Part shown: in pieces, positions 19,338 to 31,000 of the stretch
Layout of the letters: each line of letters starts with the position of its first letter
Position numbering within the stretch: position 1 is the first letter of the stretch
Assembly (NCBI RefSeq): GCF_034479515.1
Contig: NZ_CP140152.1
Location: forward strand, 5,828,001-5,892,000
DNA: 64,000 nt
Direction of reading: 5' to 3'
Origin: Duganella zoogloeoides
GTDB lineage: Bacteria; Pseudomonadota; Gammaproteobacteria; Burkholderiales; Burkholderiaceae_D
Translations under genes and position numbers: made by a program
The notes under the pieces: generated by a model
Databases searched by the model: none
Seen by the model: only the letters and a program-made list of their open reading frames with translations
Told to the model about the DNA's origin: nothing

Positions 19338-20153
19338 GTGGCAAGAATCATAGTTGTAACGTCCGGTAAGGGCGGTGTCGGTAAGACGACCACGAGCGCC
19401 AGTTTTTCCACTGGCCTGGCCATGCGCGGCCACAAGACTGCAGTGATCGACTTCGACGTCGGGCTGCGCAATCTCGACCTGATCATGGGTTGCGAACGCC
19501 GCGTGGTGTACGACCTGATCAATGTGATCAACAAGGAAGCCACGCTGAACCAGGCCCTGATCAAGGACAAGCACTGCGACAACCTGTTCATCCTGCCCGC
19601 TTCGCAAACGCGCGACAAGGATGCCTTGTCGGAAGAAGGCGTGGAAGTGGTGTTGAACGAACTGGTCAACATGGGCTTCGAGTACATCATCTGCGATTCG
19701 CCGGCCGGTATCGAGCACGGCGCGCTGATGGCGCTCACCTTTGCCGACGAAGCGATCATCGTTACCAACCCGGAAGTGTCGTCGGTGCGCGATTCGGACC
19801 GCATCCTCGGCATCCTGCAAGCCAAGTCGCGCCGCGCCCAGAGTGGCGGCGAGCCGGTCAAGGAACACCTGTTGATCACCCGCTACTCACCGAAACGCGT
19901 GGAAGCGGACGAAATGCTGTCGCACGAAGATGTGAAGGAAATCCTGCGCATCTCGCTGATCGGCATCATTCCGGAATCGGAGTCGGTACTGCATGCATCG
20001 AACCAGGGCAACCCGGCGATTCATTTCAAAGGTACCGATGTGGCGCAAGCCTACGAGGACGTGGTCGCGCGCTTCCTCGGCGAAGAACGTCCCCTGCGCT
20101 TCGTCAACTACGAAAAACCGGGCTTCCTGCAGCGACTTTTCGGGAGTAAGTGA
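19338..20153 (+). CDS. minD: Septum site-determining ATPase MinD
   Basis: A 271-residue deviant-Walker ATPase (SGKGGVGKTTTSA, 9-21) that binds membrane when ATP-loaded, recruits MinC and oscillates with MinE. It has FDVGLRNLDLIMGCERRVVYD and ends in an amphipathic membrane-targeting helix (GFLQRLFGSK). The start is GTG 19338 with AAAGG seven bases upstream. It follows minC by 35 bases and precedes minE by two. Confidence 0.97.
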   Translation: MARIIVVTSGKGGVGKTTTSASFSTGLAMRGHKTAVIDFDVGLRNLDLIMGCERRVVYDLINVINKEATLNQALIKDKHCDNLFILPASQTRDKDALSEEGVEVVLNELVNMGFEYIICDSPAGIEHGALMALTFADEAIIVTNPEVSSVRDSDRILGILQAKSRRAQSGGEPVKEHLLITRYSPKRVEADEMLSHEDVKEILRISLIGIIPESESVLHASNQGNPAIHFKGTDVAQAYEDVVARFLGEERPLRFVNYEKPGFLQRLFGSK

Positions 20154-20155
20154 CC

Positions 20156-20407
20156 ATGGCTCTGCTTTCTTTCCTGTTCCCGCAAAAGCAGAAAACTGCG
20201 ACGGCGGCCAAGGAGCGGCTGCAAATCATCATCGCCCGCGAGCGCAACGGCCGCACCGGGCCGGACTTTCTGCCCGCGCTGCATAAAGAGCTGATCGACG
20301 TGATTTCGAAGTACACCAAGGTCAACGCCGACGACATCAAGATTTCGCTCGACCGCCAGGGCAACCTGGAAGTGCTCGACGTCAACGTGGTGCTGCCGGA
20401 CGCTTAA
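20156..20407 (+). CDS. minE: Cell division topological specificity factor MinE
   Basis: An 83-residue MinE that stimulates MinD ATPase and confines division inhibition to the poles. It starts MALLSFLFPQ, a membrane-binding N-terminus, with the MinD contact helix AKERLQIIIARER and the topological domain LHKELIDVISKYTKVNADDIKISLDR. ATG 20156 is chosen over the in-frame GTG 20150 because GGGAG (20142-20146) has proper spacing only for the ATG. Its stop TAA overlaps the stop of the opposite-strand gene by two bases. Confidence 0.96.
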   Translation: MALLSFLFPQKQKTATAAKERLQIIIARERNGRTGPDFLPALHKELIDVISKYTKVNADDIKISLDRQGNLEVLDVNVVLPDA

Positions 20408-20976
20408 ACCGCAGGCTGGGACGGCACCTCGGCCTGCCCTTCGGGGTGGGCCGGATAGGCCGAGTTTACCGGGTTGGCTATCCCTGCCAGCTGCAGTTCC
20501 CGCGCCACGGCCACGCACGCTTCCACGTGCTGGTAGCCGATCTGGCGAAACGCAAAAAACCCGATTCCCGCCGACGCCAGCTGGCCCGCCAGCGGCACCA
20601 GCTTGCCGGCCTGCTTGGCCGCTGTTTTGACGCCGATGCGGCGCAGCACGTGCATGACCACCTCGCGCGTGACTACCTTGCCCACCAACATGCTGCCGAT
20701 GCCCACCGCCGCCTGGTACGCGATCATGCGGAAGCGCGGGTGCATGCGCTCGATCTGCTCTTCGGACAGGCCGAAGTGGCGGTTGATGTCTTCGATCAGG
20801 TTGGCGAACAGGCGCATGTCCGAGATGATGTCGAGCCCCGGAATCGGCACCGCCGCCACGCCGGCCGAGACCATGGCACGGCGTCGCACCAGTTGCCGGC
20901 AACGGTCGCGCACGGCGTCGAGATCGCGCACCGTGCCGGGTACCAATGTCCAATTTGTGTCTTTTTTCAAACCCAT
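20404..20976 (-). CDS. DUF697-like membrane-associated protein
   Basis: A 190-residue protein with DUF697/YcjF-like features: RRRAMVSAGVAAVPIPGLDIISDMRLFANLIEDINRHFG near 30-68, then two hydrophobic stretches (AAVGIGSMLVGKVV and AGQLASAGIGFFAFRQIGY). The family often accompanies GTPases and its function is not established. I start at ATG 20976 with GGGGGCC upstream; the frame is open to 21153, but that 59-residue extension lies in the AT-rich region and lacks the family character. It converges tail-to-tail with minE, the two stops sharing TTAA. Confidence 0.65.
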   Translation of the reverse strand: MGLKKDTNWTLVPGTVRDLDAVRDRCRQLVRRRAMVSAGVAAVPIPGLDIISDMRLFANLIEDINRHFGLSEEQIERMHPRFRMIAYQAAVGIGSMLVGKVVTREVVMHVLRRIGVKTAAKQAGKLVPLAGQLASAGIGFFAFRQIGYQHVEACVAVARELQLAGIANPVNSAYPAHPEGQAEVPSQPAV

Positions 20977-21217
20977 TCTGGCCCCCGGAAGAGAAACTGA
21001 AGATTCTTTCCAAAATTCAACTTCTTCATTGAATTCACAGTTTTTAAAGTGTACCGTGTATTGGAAAGCCAGCAGTACACGATAGGAGCACGTCACTTTC
21101 TTGGCAATAGTTGTTGTTCCATGGAAAATAATCTCTGCTAATTTAGGGAGCAATTGTAAATCTCTGGTATATTGCCTGGTGTCAACTCTTTAACAATTAT
21201 TTCCCACGGGCAGCAGT

Positions 21218-21907
21218 ATGAGAATCGCTGTACTTGATAACGACCGCAGCCAGGCCGACCTGATATGCCAGGTGCTGACCTCCGCCGGTCACATTTGCCA
21301 TAGCTTCCAGACCGGGAAGGATGTCCTGGCGCAGGTCCGCAAGGACAGTTACGACATGCTCATCCTCGACTGGCAGGTGGTCGACATGACCGGTGCCGAG
21401 GTCATGCGTCGCGTGCGTGAAAAGCTGCCCGACACCGCGCCGGTGCTGTTTCTCACCACCAGTTCCGGCGAGGACGACATCGTTGCCGGCCTCGGTGCAG
21501 GCGCCGACGACTACATGATCAAGCCGCTGCGCCGCAGTGAAATGGTGGCGCGCGTGCAGGCGCTGCTGCGGCGCGCCTACCCGGCCCAGAACGGCGCCGA
21601 GCAGTTGCAGTTCGGTCAGTATGTATTCGAGACCCGCCCCGGTCGCTTGCTGATGGATGGCATCGTGCTCGATGTCACCCATAAGGAGTTCTACCTGGCA
21701 CTGTTATTTTTCCGCAACATCGGCCGTCCGCTGTCGCGCGCCTACATCCACGAAGCGGTGTGGATACGCGAGACCGCCGTGCCGTCGCGCACCATGGACA
21801 CCCACGTCTCGCGGGTACGCAACAAGTTGCAATTGAAGCCAGAAAACGGCTTCCGGCTGGTGCCGGTGTACAGCTACGGTTACCGCCTGGAAAAGCTGGG
21901 CGCCTGA
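21218..21907 (+). CDS. OmpR-family response regulator (orphan)
   Basis: A 229-residue regulator with an N-terminal receiver and C-terminal winged-helix DNA-binding domain. The receiver has Asp7/Asp9, phosphoacceptor Asp51 (LILDWQ), Thr near 80 and Lys near 103 (IKPL). The output domain ends MDTHVSRVRNKLQL...GYRLEKLG. No histidine kinase flanks it. The upstream 241 bases are markedly AT-rich, with a possible extended -10 TGGTATATT at 21166-21174, so it likely has its own promoter. The target genes cannot be read. Confidence 0.88.
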   Translation: MRIAVLDNDRSQADLICQVLTSAGHICHSFQTGKDVLAQVRKDSYDMLILDWQVVDMTGAEVMRRVREKLPDTAPVLFLTTSSGEDDIVAGLGAGADDYMIKPLRRSEMVARVQALLRRAYPAQNGAEQLQFGQYVFETRPGRLLMDGIVLDVTHKEFYLALLFFRNIGRPLSRAYIHEAVWIRETAVPSRTMDTHVSRVRNKLQLKPENGFRLVPVYSYGYRLEKLGA

Positions 21908-21981
21908 AATGTGAACCGCTGGTTGCCCTCCCACTGCTCTCTCCTTAAGCAGTCACCCCGGCAGCAGTAGGGACATCGCGC

Positions 21982-21987
21982 TATAAT
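21982..21987 (+). promoter_or_regulatory. hemA -10 element
   Basis: A perfect TATAAT lies 39 bases before the hemA ATG at 22027. No good -35 is visible 17 bases upstream. Transcription would start near 21994, which supports ATG 22027 over the in-frame ATG at 22000. Confidence 0.5.
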
Positions 21988-22026
21988 GTCCGCTAATTCA
22001 TGACACTGGCCCCGCCCGGAACCGAA

Positions 22027-23301
22027 ATGCAGCTGCTTGCCGTCGGCCTCAACCACCATACCGCCCCTGTCTCGCTGCGCGAGCAGCTGGCGTTCGCCCC
22101 CGAGCAACTGGGCCAGGCGGTGGTGGCGGCGCGCTCGTGGTTCGAACGCATCGACCATCGCGGCGCCGACGAGGCAGCCATCCTGTCCACCTGCAACCGC
22201 ACCGAGCTTTACGCGGCCAGCCAGGTACCCGATCCGCTCGACGCCGGCGCCCATTTCCTTGCCGATTTTCACAAGCTCAACTACGCCGACCTGCGCCCGC
22301 ACCTGTACATGCTGCCGCAGCACGACGCCGTGCGCCACACGTTCCGCGTGGCGTCCGGGCTCGATTCGATGGTGCTGGGCGAAACGCAAATCCTCGGCCA
22401 GATCAAGGACGCGATCCGCACCGCCGACGAAGCCGGCGGCCTCGGCACCTATCTGCACCAGCTGTTCCAGCGTAGTTTTTCGGTGGCCAAGGAAGTGCGC
22501 AGCACCACCGAGATCGGCGCCCACAGTGTGTCGATGGCGGCCGCTGCCGTGCGCCTGTCGCAGCGCATCTTCGACAAGATCTCCGAGCAGAACGTGCTGT
22601 TCATCGGCGCCGGCGAAATGATCGAATTGTGCGCCACGCATTTTGCCGCGCAAAACCCGCGCAGCATCACCATCGCCAACCGCACGCTGGAACGCGGCGA
22701 AGCGCTGGCCCACCGCTTTGGCGGCCGCGCCATGCGCCTGGCCGAGTTGCAGGACAAGCTGCACCAGTTCGACATCGTCATCTCGTGCACCGCCTCGTCG
22801 CTGCCGCTGATCGGCCTTGGCATGGTCGAGCGGGCCATCAAGGCGCGCCGTCACAAGCCGATGTTCATGGTCGATCTGGCCGTGCCGCGCGATATCGAAC
22901 CCGAAGTGGCGCGCCTGAACGACGCGTTTTTGTACACCGTGGACGACCTCGGCAAGGTGGTGCAGGCCGGCATGGAAAACCGCCAGGCCGCCGTCGCCCA
23001 AGCCGAAGCCATCATCGAGACCCGGGTGCAGTCGTTCATGCACTGGATCGACGACCGCGCCGTGGTGCCGGTCATCCAGAGCCTGCACGAGAACGGCGAG
23101 GCGCTGCGCCAGCTCGAACTCGACCGCGCGCGCAAGATGCTGGCCAAGGGCGAAGATATCGACGCAGTGCTGGAAGCGCTGTCGCGCGGCCTCACTGCCA
23201 AGTTCATGCATGGCCCGCAGCAGGCGCTGCACCGCGCCCAGGGCGAAGAACGCGCCCACCTGGCACAGTTGCTGCCACAGCTATTCCGCGGCCGTCGTTA
23301 G
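22027..23301 (+). CDS. hemA: Glutamyl-tRNA reductase
   Basis: A 424-residue NADPH enzyme converting Glu-tRNA to glutamate-1-semialdehyde, the first committed step of C5 haem synthesis. It begins [19 protein letters not shown], exactly the family N-terminus. The catalytic Cys56 is in ILSTCNRTE. The NADP domain has [17 protein letters not shown] and the C-terminal dimerisation helix follows. ATG 22027 was chosen on the family alignment and the promoter position. It is followed by prfA after 69 bases, the common hemA-prfA-prmC order; dsbB is inserted here. Confidence 0.96.
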   Translation: MQLLAVGLNHHTAPVSLREQLAFAPEQLGQAVVAARSWFERIDHRGADEAAILSTCNRTELYAASQVPDPLDAGAHFLADFHKLNYADLRPHLYMLPQHDAVRHTFRVASGLDSMVLGETQILGQIKDAIRTADEAGGLGTYLHQLFQRSFSVAKEVRSTTEIGAHSVSMAAAAVRLSQRIFDKISEQNVLFIGAGEMIELCATHFAAQNPRSITIANRTLERGEALAHRFGGRAMRLAELQDKLHQFDIVISCTASSLPLIGLGMVERAIKARRHKPMFMVDLAVPRDIEPEVARLNDAFLYTVDDLGKVVQAGMENRQAAVAQAEAIIETRVQSFMHWIDDRAVVPVIQSLHENGEALRQLELDRARKMLAKGEDIDAVLEALSRGLTAKFMHGPQQALHRAQGEERAHLAQLLPQLFRGRR

Positions 23302-23370
23302 CGCCCCTCCCCTGCCATGCTGCCGCGTCGATCGATGCGGCCTCCGTTATACCTCTCACAGAAATACGCT

Positions 23371-24447
23371 ATGAAACCATCCATGCTGGCCAAGCTCGAC
23401 CAACTGGCGAACCGCCTGGTCGAACTCGATGAATTGCTGATGTCCGAAGGCGCCACCGCCAATATGGACGCCTACCGCAAGATGACGCGCGAACACGCCG
23501 AACTCGGCCCGCTGGTCGCGCTGTATAAATCCTACCAGGACGCGCAAGGCGACCTGGTGGCGGCGCAAGACATGTTATCGGACCCGGAAATGAAGGAGTT
23601 CGCCCAGGACGAGATCGAGGCAGCCAGGGAGCGCCTGGCCGAGCTGGAGCTGGAACTGCAAAAAATGCTGCTGCCGAAGGATGCCAACGACGAGCGCAAC
23701 ATCTTCCTGGAAATTCGCGCCGGCACCGGCGGCGACGAATCGGCGCTGTTTGCCGGCGACCTGCTGCGCATGTACACGCGCTTTGCCGAGCGCAACCGCT
23801 GGCAAGTCGAGGTGGTGTCGGAATCGGCGTCGGACCTCGGCGGCTACCGCGAAGTGATCGTGCGCCTGGTGGGCAACAGCGTATACTCGAAACTGAAATT
23901 CGAATCGGGCGGCCACCGCGTGCAGCGGGTGCCCGCCACCGAGACGCAAGGCCGCATCCACACGTCGGCCTGCACGGTGGCAGTGATGCCCGAGGCCGAC
24001 GAGGTCGAGGACGTCCACATCAACCCGGCCGACCTGCGCATCGACACCTTCCGCGCGTCGGGCGCTGGCGGCCAGCACATCAACAAGACCGATTCGGCCG
24101 TGCGCCTGACCCACCTGCCCACCGGCATCGTGGTCGAGTGCCAGGACGACCGCTCGCAGCACAAGAACAAGGCGCAGGCGATGAAGGTGCTCGCGGCCCG
24201 CATCAAGGACGTGCAGTTGCGCGAACAGCAGTCGAAGGAAGCGGCCACCCGCAAGAGCCTGATCGGCTCGGGCGACCGCAGCGAACGGATCCGCACGTAT
24301 AACTATCCGCAAGGCCGCATGACCGACCACCGCATCAACCTGACCTTGTACAAGCTCGACTTCATCATGGATGGCGATTTGACCGAATTGACCAATGCGC
24401 TGGCGGCCGAGCACCAGGCCGAGTTGCTGGCGGCGCTGGGCGACTGA
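23371..24447 (+). CDS. prfA: Peptide chain release factor 1
   Basis: A 358-residue RF1 that reads UAA and UAG and releases the peptide. The GGQ motif is at 233-235 ([18 protein letters not shown]) and the codon-reading PAT tripeptide lies in [14 protein letters not shown]. Length is as E. coli (360). ATG 23371 starts [12 protein letters not shown] as in the family; the frame is open to 23317. prmC, encoding the methyltransferase that modifies this GGQ, lies two genes downstream. Confidence 0.97.
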   Translation: MKPSMLAKLDQLANRLVELDELLMSEGATANMDAYRKMTREHAELGPLVALYKSYQDAQGDLVAAQDMLSDPEMKEFAQDEIEAARERLAELELELQKMLLPKDANDERNIFLEIRAGTGGDESALFAGDLLRMYTRFAERNRWQVEVVSESASDLGGYREVIVRLVGNSVYSKLKFESGGHRVQRVPATETQGRIHTSACTVAVMPEADEVEDVHINPADLRIDTFRASGAGGQHINKTDSAVRLTHLPTGIVVECQDDRSQHKNKAQAMKVLAARIKDVQLREQQSKEAATRKSLIGSGDRSERIRTYNYPQGRMTDHRINLTLYKLDFIMDGDLTELTNALAAEHQAELLAALGD

Positions 24448-24539
24448 GCTTAAGAAGCCGCTAAGGCCAAACCAGCAACTTTGTGCGAAAATCCACGATT
24501 GTCGCCCATCGTCCATTGTCCAACCTGACCGGAACCACC

Positions 24540-25013
24540 ATGCACCAATCACGCTCCCTGCTGTTGTCCATCGCCGTCGCCAGCTTCGGCCTGATCGGCG
24601 TTGCCCTGTATCTCCAGCATGGGCTTGACCTGCTGCCCTGCCCGTTGTGCGTGATCCAGCGCTACCTGTTCCTGGCGATCGGTATCGCTGCCCTGGTCGG
24701 CGCGTACATCCCCAAGCCGAAGCTTGGCGCCGGCGTGGCCTTGCTGGCCGCACTGGGCGGCCTGTACACCGCCGGCAAGCATTTGTACGTGCTGGCCAAT
24801 CCGGGCCTGTCGTGCGGCATCGACCCGGTGGAAACTTTTCTGAACAAAATCCCCACTGCCACGTACTTGCCGTTCCTGTTCAAGGCTGACGGCCTGTGCG
24901 AGGACGCTACCGCGCCGTGGTTCGGCCTGTCGATTCCGCAGTGGGCATTCCTGTGGTTCGCGCTGTTTACCATTGCGCTGGCGTGGGCGCTGATCCGCCG
25001 CAGCCGCGCATGA
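24540..25013 (+). CDS. dsbB: Disulfide bond formation protein DsbB
   Basis: A 157-residue inner-membrane quinone reductase that reoxidises DsbA. Four hydrophobic segments are visible. The first periplasmic loop has Cys34-Pro-Leu-Cys37; the second holds Cys92 and Cys120, both pairs required for electron flow. ATG 24540 places the first membrane helix at the N-terminus. The last four bases overlap prmC as ATGA, so the two genes are translationally coupled. Confidence 0.94.
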   Translation: MHQSRSLLLSIAVASFGLIGVALYLQHGLDLLPCPLCVIQRYLFLAIGIAALVGAYIPKPKLGAGVALLAALGGLYTAGKHLYVLANPGLSCGIDPVETFLNKIPTATYLPFLFKADGLCEDATAPWFGLSIPQWAFLWFALFTIALAWALIRRSRA

Positions 25014-25852
25014 TCGCAGCGGTCACCGACCTCGTTGCCGGCGTGACCGTCGGCGCCCTGCAACGGCAGGCGCTGCTCGATGCGCTCGACTGGCGCGTGC
25101 TGCTGTGCCATGCACTCAACACCACGCGCGTCGGTTTGATCACCGGCTCCGAGCGCGCCTTGACGCCCGACGAAGCGCAGCGCTTCGGCGACCTGGTGCA
25201 GCGGCGCCTGGCCGGCGAACCGGTGGCCTACCTGGTGGGCCAGCGCGAATTTTTCGGCCTGCCGTTCGACGTGTCAGGCGCGGTGCTGATCCCGCGCCCC
25301 GATACCGAGCTGCTGGTGGAGTTGACGCTCGCCCGTCTGCCGCAAGGCGGCCGGGTGCTCGACATGGGTACCGGCAGCGGCGCGATTGCGGTATCGCTGG
25401 CACACACGCGGCGCGATGCCGACGTCACCGCGCTCGATGTCAGCGCCGACGCGCTGGCAGTCGCCCGCCGCAATGCCGACGCCAACGGCGTGCGCGTGAC
25501 GTTCCTGCACAGCGACTGGTTCGCGGCGCTGGCCGATACACCGCCGTTCGACATCATCGCCTCCAACCCGCCATACATCGCCAGCGGCGACCGCCACCTG
25601 TCCGAAGGCGATTTGCGCTACGAGCCGGTCGGTGCGCTGACCGATCACGCGGACGGCCTCTCGGCGTTGCGCATCCTGGTCGCCGGCGCCCCGGCGCACC
25701 TGGCGCAGCAAGGCTGGCTGCTGATGGAACACGGCTACGACCAGGCCGACGCCGTGCGCGCATTGCTGGCCAGCGCCGGCTATACCGACGTCCAGAGCTG
25801 GCGCGACATCGCCGACATCGAACGGGTCAGCGGCGGCCGCCGGCCGCTGTAG
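25010..25852 (+). CDS. prmC: Release factor glutamine methyltransferase
   Basis: A 280-residue SAM-dependent methyltransferase (PrmC/HemK) that N5-methylates the GGQ glutamine of release factors. The SAM motif VLDMGTGSGAIAVSLA is near 115-130 and the catalytic NPPY at 186-189 (SNPPYIAS). The N-terminal helical domain recognises the release factor. The start overlaps the dsbB stop as ATGA. It converges on the kinase-like gene with three bases between stops. Confidence 0.95.
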   Translation: MIAAVTDLVAGVTVGALQRQALLDALDWRVLLCHALNTTRVGLITGSERALTPDEAQRFGDLVQRRLAGEPVAYLVGQREFFGLPFDVSGAVLIPRPDTELLVELTLARLPQGGRVLDMGTGSGAIAVSLAHTRRDADVTALDVSADALAVARRNADANGVRVTFLHSDWFAALADTPPFDIIASNPPYIASGDRHLSEGDLRYEPVGALTDHADGLSALRILVAGAPAHLAQQGWLLMEHGYDQADAVRALLASAGYTDVQSWRDIADIERVSGGRRPL

Positions 25853-25855
25853 TTT

Positions 25856-27099
<1,244 letters not shown>

Positions 27100-27103
<4 letters not shown>

Positions 27104-27957
27104 GAATGGCCGACCGCCTGCCGCACCGACTGCCGGTAGGCGGTGGGCGTGGCGTCGGCGTGTTCACGGAAGGCGGTGGCGAAATTGGCGGCGCTGCGAA
27201 AGCCGATCTGCTCGGCGATCTGCTGCACGCTCATGTCGGTATCGACCAGCAGCTGGCGCCCGCGCATCATGCGCGCCTCGGCCAGGTAGGCAAACACGGT
27301 GATGCCGGCCTGCTGGCGGAACGCCTGCGACAGCCGCTTTTCGTACGTGCCCAGCGCGCGCGCGATGCCGGCCAGCGTAAGCGGCGCGGCCAGGTTGTCG
27401 TCGATCAGGCGCATGGCGGCGTCGGTCATGACGGCGTCGGGATGCGGATGAAAATGGATGTCGGGATGAACCGGGGTTGCCTGGGGCGTCGGCGCCGGCG
27501 CCGGTCCGGCGATGACGGCCGCCGCTGCCACCACGGCAGCGGCGGCGGCGGCGCGCACGCCCGCCAGCTCGAGGTGGATGCGCACGCGCGCAAACACCTC
27601 GGCCGGGTGATAGGGTTTGGTGATGAAATCGACGCCGCCCATGGCCAGGCCGGCCACCCGTTCGTCGGGGTCGTCGAGGGCGCTCAGGAACAGCACCGGG
27701 ATGTCGCGCGTAACCGGGTCGGCCTTGAGCAGGCGGCACGCGGCAAAGCCGTCCACCACCGGCATGCGCACGTCGAGCAGGATCAGGTCGGGCGGTTGGG
27801 CCAGCGCGCTCTGGTAGCCGGCAGCGCCGTCGGCCGCGCTGCGCACGTGGTAGAACTGGCGCCGCAGCAGGTCGGTGAGCACACGCAGTTCCTCCCGTTC
27901 GTCATCGACGATCAGGATACTCGGCCGTACTTTTTCAGAGCTGTTGACGGATAAGAT
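27100..27957 (-). CDS. Receiver-AraC response regulator with non-canonical start
   Basis: A response regulator with a receiver domain (about 12-130), an Ala/Pro linker and an AraC-type double HTH (about 185-280: LTLAGIARALGTYEKRLSQAFRQQAG and MSVQQIAEQIGFRSAANFATAFREHADATPTAYR). The receiver has the acidic pair Asp18-Asp19 (ILIVDDE), phospho-Asp62 (LLDVRMPVVDG) and Lys near 112 (TKPYHP). The acidic pair lies upstream of the only ordinary start, GTG 27882. Between the in-frame stop near 27990 and that GTG there is no ATG, GTG or TTG. I propose AUC 27957, six bases after GGGAG, giving 285 residues; GTG 27882 also has a good SD (GGGAGG) and would give 260 residues without the receiver's first strand. 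A sequence error is possible. Confidence 0.7.
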
Positions 27958-27986
27958 GGCGCGCTCCCACTGGGGAATACGCGCCG

Positions 27987-27992
27987 ATTATA
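27987..27992 (-). promoter_or_regulatory. Promoter -10 of the regulator/kinase operon
   Basis: A perfect TATAAT on the minus strand lies 29 bases before the proposed AUC start. TGAAAA, 17 bases further upstream, is a weak -35, as expected for an activator-dependent promoter. The hexamer itself contains the last in-frame stop codon, so the operon's first gene must start below it. Confidence 0.55.
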
Positions 27993-28039
27993 CACAGCAC
28001 ACCGGGCGATTTTCACCACCTTTTATCTACTTTAGGTAA

Positions 28040-28068
28040 CTGTCTCCTCCAGCAAAAGTCCTGTCTCC
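28040..28068 (-). promoter_or_regulatory. Direct repeats GGAGACAG with 21-base period (possible AraC-type site)
   Basis: GGAGACAG occurs on the minus strand at 28068-28061 and again at 28047-28040, a repeat distance of 21 bases, two helical turns. AraC-family proteins typically bind such direct repeats. The site is about 48-76 bases upstream of the -10 hexamer of the AraC-type regulator, a suitable place for autoregulation. Confidence 0.4.
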
Positions 28069-28085
28069 GGATTCAGAATATCAAG

Positions 28086-31000
28086 TTACCAGTAACCGAC
28101 CAGGGCCAGTCCGTTGGCGCCGCTCTGGATGCCGACCAGGGTCGCATCGACCACCAGTTGCGCCACCATTTCGTCGCGGCTGTGGTTGTCCAGGTAAGTG
28201 TCCCAGCGCGCCAGCGTGGCCGTATCGGGCGCCGCATCGGTGATGTTGCGGTACAGCTGGGTCACGAAGGCGGCGTCGTCGAGCGTGCCGTACAGCCGCT
28301 GGAACTCGGCCGACTGCGTGAAGCCATGGGCCAGCGTGGCGCCGGTGGTGTTCTGCGCCAGCCAGTACTGGAAGCCCTCGAGGTCGCCCGCGCGGTCGAG
28401 CGTGAGCTGGTACAACATGCCGATTTCGCGCAGCGTGGACGTGGCGGCCTGGGTGAAGGACAGGTCGAACACCTTGCCGTCGAATTCGCCGAGCTCGATC
28501 TGGCGCACGGTGTTCATGCTGCCCAGGCCCTGGCCCACCATCACGTCGGCGCCGTTGTCGCCATAGACGGTTTCGTTGGCCAGCACCACTTGATGGCCGG
28601 CAGCCGCGCCGGTAAACACGGCCGTGTCGGTGCCGTCGCCGCCGACCAGCAGGTTGGACCCGCTGCCGACCACCAGCCGGTCGTTGCCGGAGCCGGCAAG
28701 CCAGCCCTGTTCCTGATCGAGCGTGCGGCCACCGAGGTCCATGCCGTCGGCGGTCCACCACGCGGCCTTGTGGGCGTCGCTGTTGGCGATATCGGTCAGC
28801 ACGGCGGCGCGCACGCCGACGTCGCCGGGCGCCGCATCGAGCCGCGCCACGAAGCCGGACATTTCGGCGGCGGTCGGTTCGCGGTCGAGCGTGTTGCGCA
28901 GCAGGGCCGAGACGAAGTCGGCGTTACCGAGCTTCATCAGGCCATCGCGCGCCTCGACCTGGCCCAGGAAGGCGCCAGCGTATTGCTGGGCCGTCATGGC
29001 CTGGTTGGTCCAGTACGTCAGGCCGATCAGGTCGGGGGCGCGGTCGAACGCCGCGTGGTACAGCAGCGACAGCGTTTCCAGGCGCACGGCATCGGCAGCC
29101 ACAAAGCCCAGCTGCTGGATGCTCATATTGAGCTCGGACGTGGCGATGGTTTGCGTGACGCCAAGCAGGGTCGATTCGTGCGTGCCCAGCACGGTGCCAT
29201 CGGCCTTGAGCGTGAAGCGCCACTGGCCGCTGTCGGTGCGGCCACCCTGCAGCACGTCGTTGCCGGCGCCTGCCACCAGGACGTCGTTGCCGGCGCCGGC
29301 GAACAGGATATCGTCATCGTCGCCGCCGTCGAGGTAGTCGTTGCCGCCACCGGTGCCCAGGATATCGTTGCCGCCGTTGCCGTACAGCGTGTCGTTGTCG
29401 AGGCCCACGGTGAGGGTGATGTGCTGGGCGGCGGCGTCGCCGATCAGGAAGTTGCTACCCTGCCCACCCTGCACACGCGCCGCGCCGACGATGGCGCCGA
29501 AGTCGAGATTATCGATCTGCAGGCCCACGCCGGACAGGCCGCGTGCATCGATCACCAGCGCGATCTCGGTATCGGGATCGATCACGGCGGCGGCAGCGGC
29601 CAGGGCGCCGGCGCGCGGTCCCTGTGCGGCAGCCATGGTGCCGGCCTGCACCGAAGTGTCGCCGGCAATCAGCAGCCAGGTATCGTTGATGGTGCTGTTG
29701 CCCGAGATGCGCAAGGTGCCATTCTGCTGCAGCTCGCTGGCATCCTGGCTGGCCAGGAACAGGCGCGCCTGGTCTTCCATCGCGGTGCGGGTGCTGCTGA
29801 CGACCGTATGGTCGTCGATGCGGCCGATCAGGTCGGTCGCCGCCATGGCGCCGGCCAGCAGGACCGACGGACCGGTGGACTCGAAGCCCACGCCCACCGG
29901 TACGCTGACGGTCAGGGTGCTGCCCACGCCGTTGGCGTTGGCCGCGATGCCAAGCGGAATGTCGGCCAGCGTGGGATGCGGGGTACCCTCCACGTCGTCC
30001 CGGCCAGGGTTAATCACTGGCACGGTCACCGTGCGCGAGATCAGCCCGGTACGGTCGTCCACGCCGATCACGGTCACAATACCGACACCATCGACCGTGG
30101 TCAGCTGGCCGCTATTGACCGGCAGCACCAGCGGCACGGTGGCGCTGTTGGTGTTGCCGGCGGCATCGGTCAGCAGCTGGCCCGGCACGCCGATCGAGAC
30201 CGGCGCGGTGCCGGTCGCGGTAAGCGTGGCGGTGTAGGTGGTGCCGCTGCCGGTGAAGTTGGTCAGCGTACCGCCGGTGACGATGATGTTGGACACGTTG
30301 AGCACGCCGGCGTCGCTGAGGGTAAAGGTCAGCGTGGCGCCCTGTCCTTCGACCAGTGCGGCGGCGCTGCTGGTGATGGTGACGGTCGGGGCGATCGTGT
30401 CCACCAGGTAAGGCACGCTCTGGGCGGCGCTGACGTTGCCGGCCGCGTCGGCCACCCGCACCACCAGGGTGCCGCTGACGTTCTCTGGGAGGGTCAGGCC
30501 GTCCAGGGTCCAGGCCTGGCCGATGGCAATCGCCGTGACCCAGGTGCGGCCCTCGTCGATCGACACTTGCACCACGTCGCCCTCGGCCAGCGGCGCCGAC
30601 AGCGTGCCGCTCAGCGATTGCCGTGGATTGTTGGTGACCAGGTCGCCAGGCGTGCCGCTGTCGGTGGAGAAGCCGATGGCACCGGTCGCCGCGGCTACCG
30701 GCGCCACGGTATCGATCTGCAGCGATGGCAGCGTGGCATTGGTGCCGCTGTTGCCGGCAGCATCGTTAAAGCCCGACACGGCAATGGTGGCGGTACCGGC
30801 CGGCACGCCGGCAGGCGCCGTGAAGGTGGCGGTGTATACCAGCGGGTCGGCGGTGGCGGTAAGCGGCCCCAGGGTGCCACTGGTGACCGCCACGTTGGCG
30901 GCAGTGAAGTCCACCGGCGCGGCCGAGAAGGTGAAGGTGATGATGGCCGGCTCGACGCCGTTGGCCACCGGCACGTTGCTGGTAATGACGACGGTGGGCG

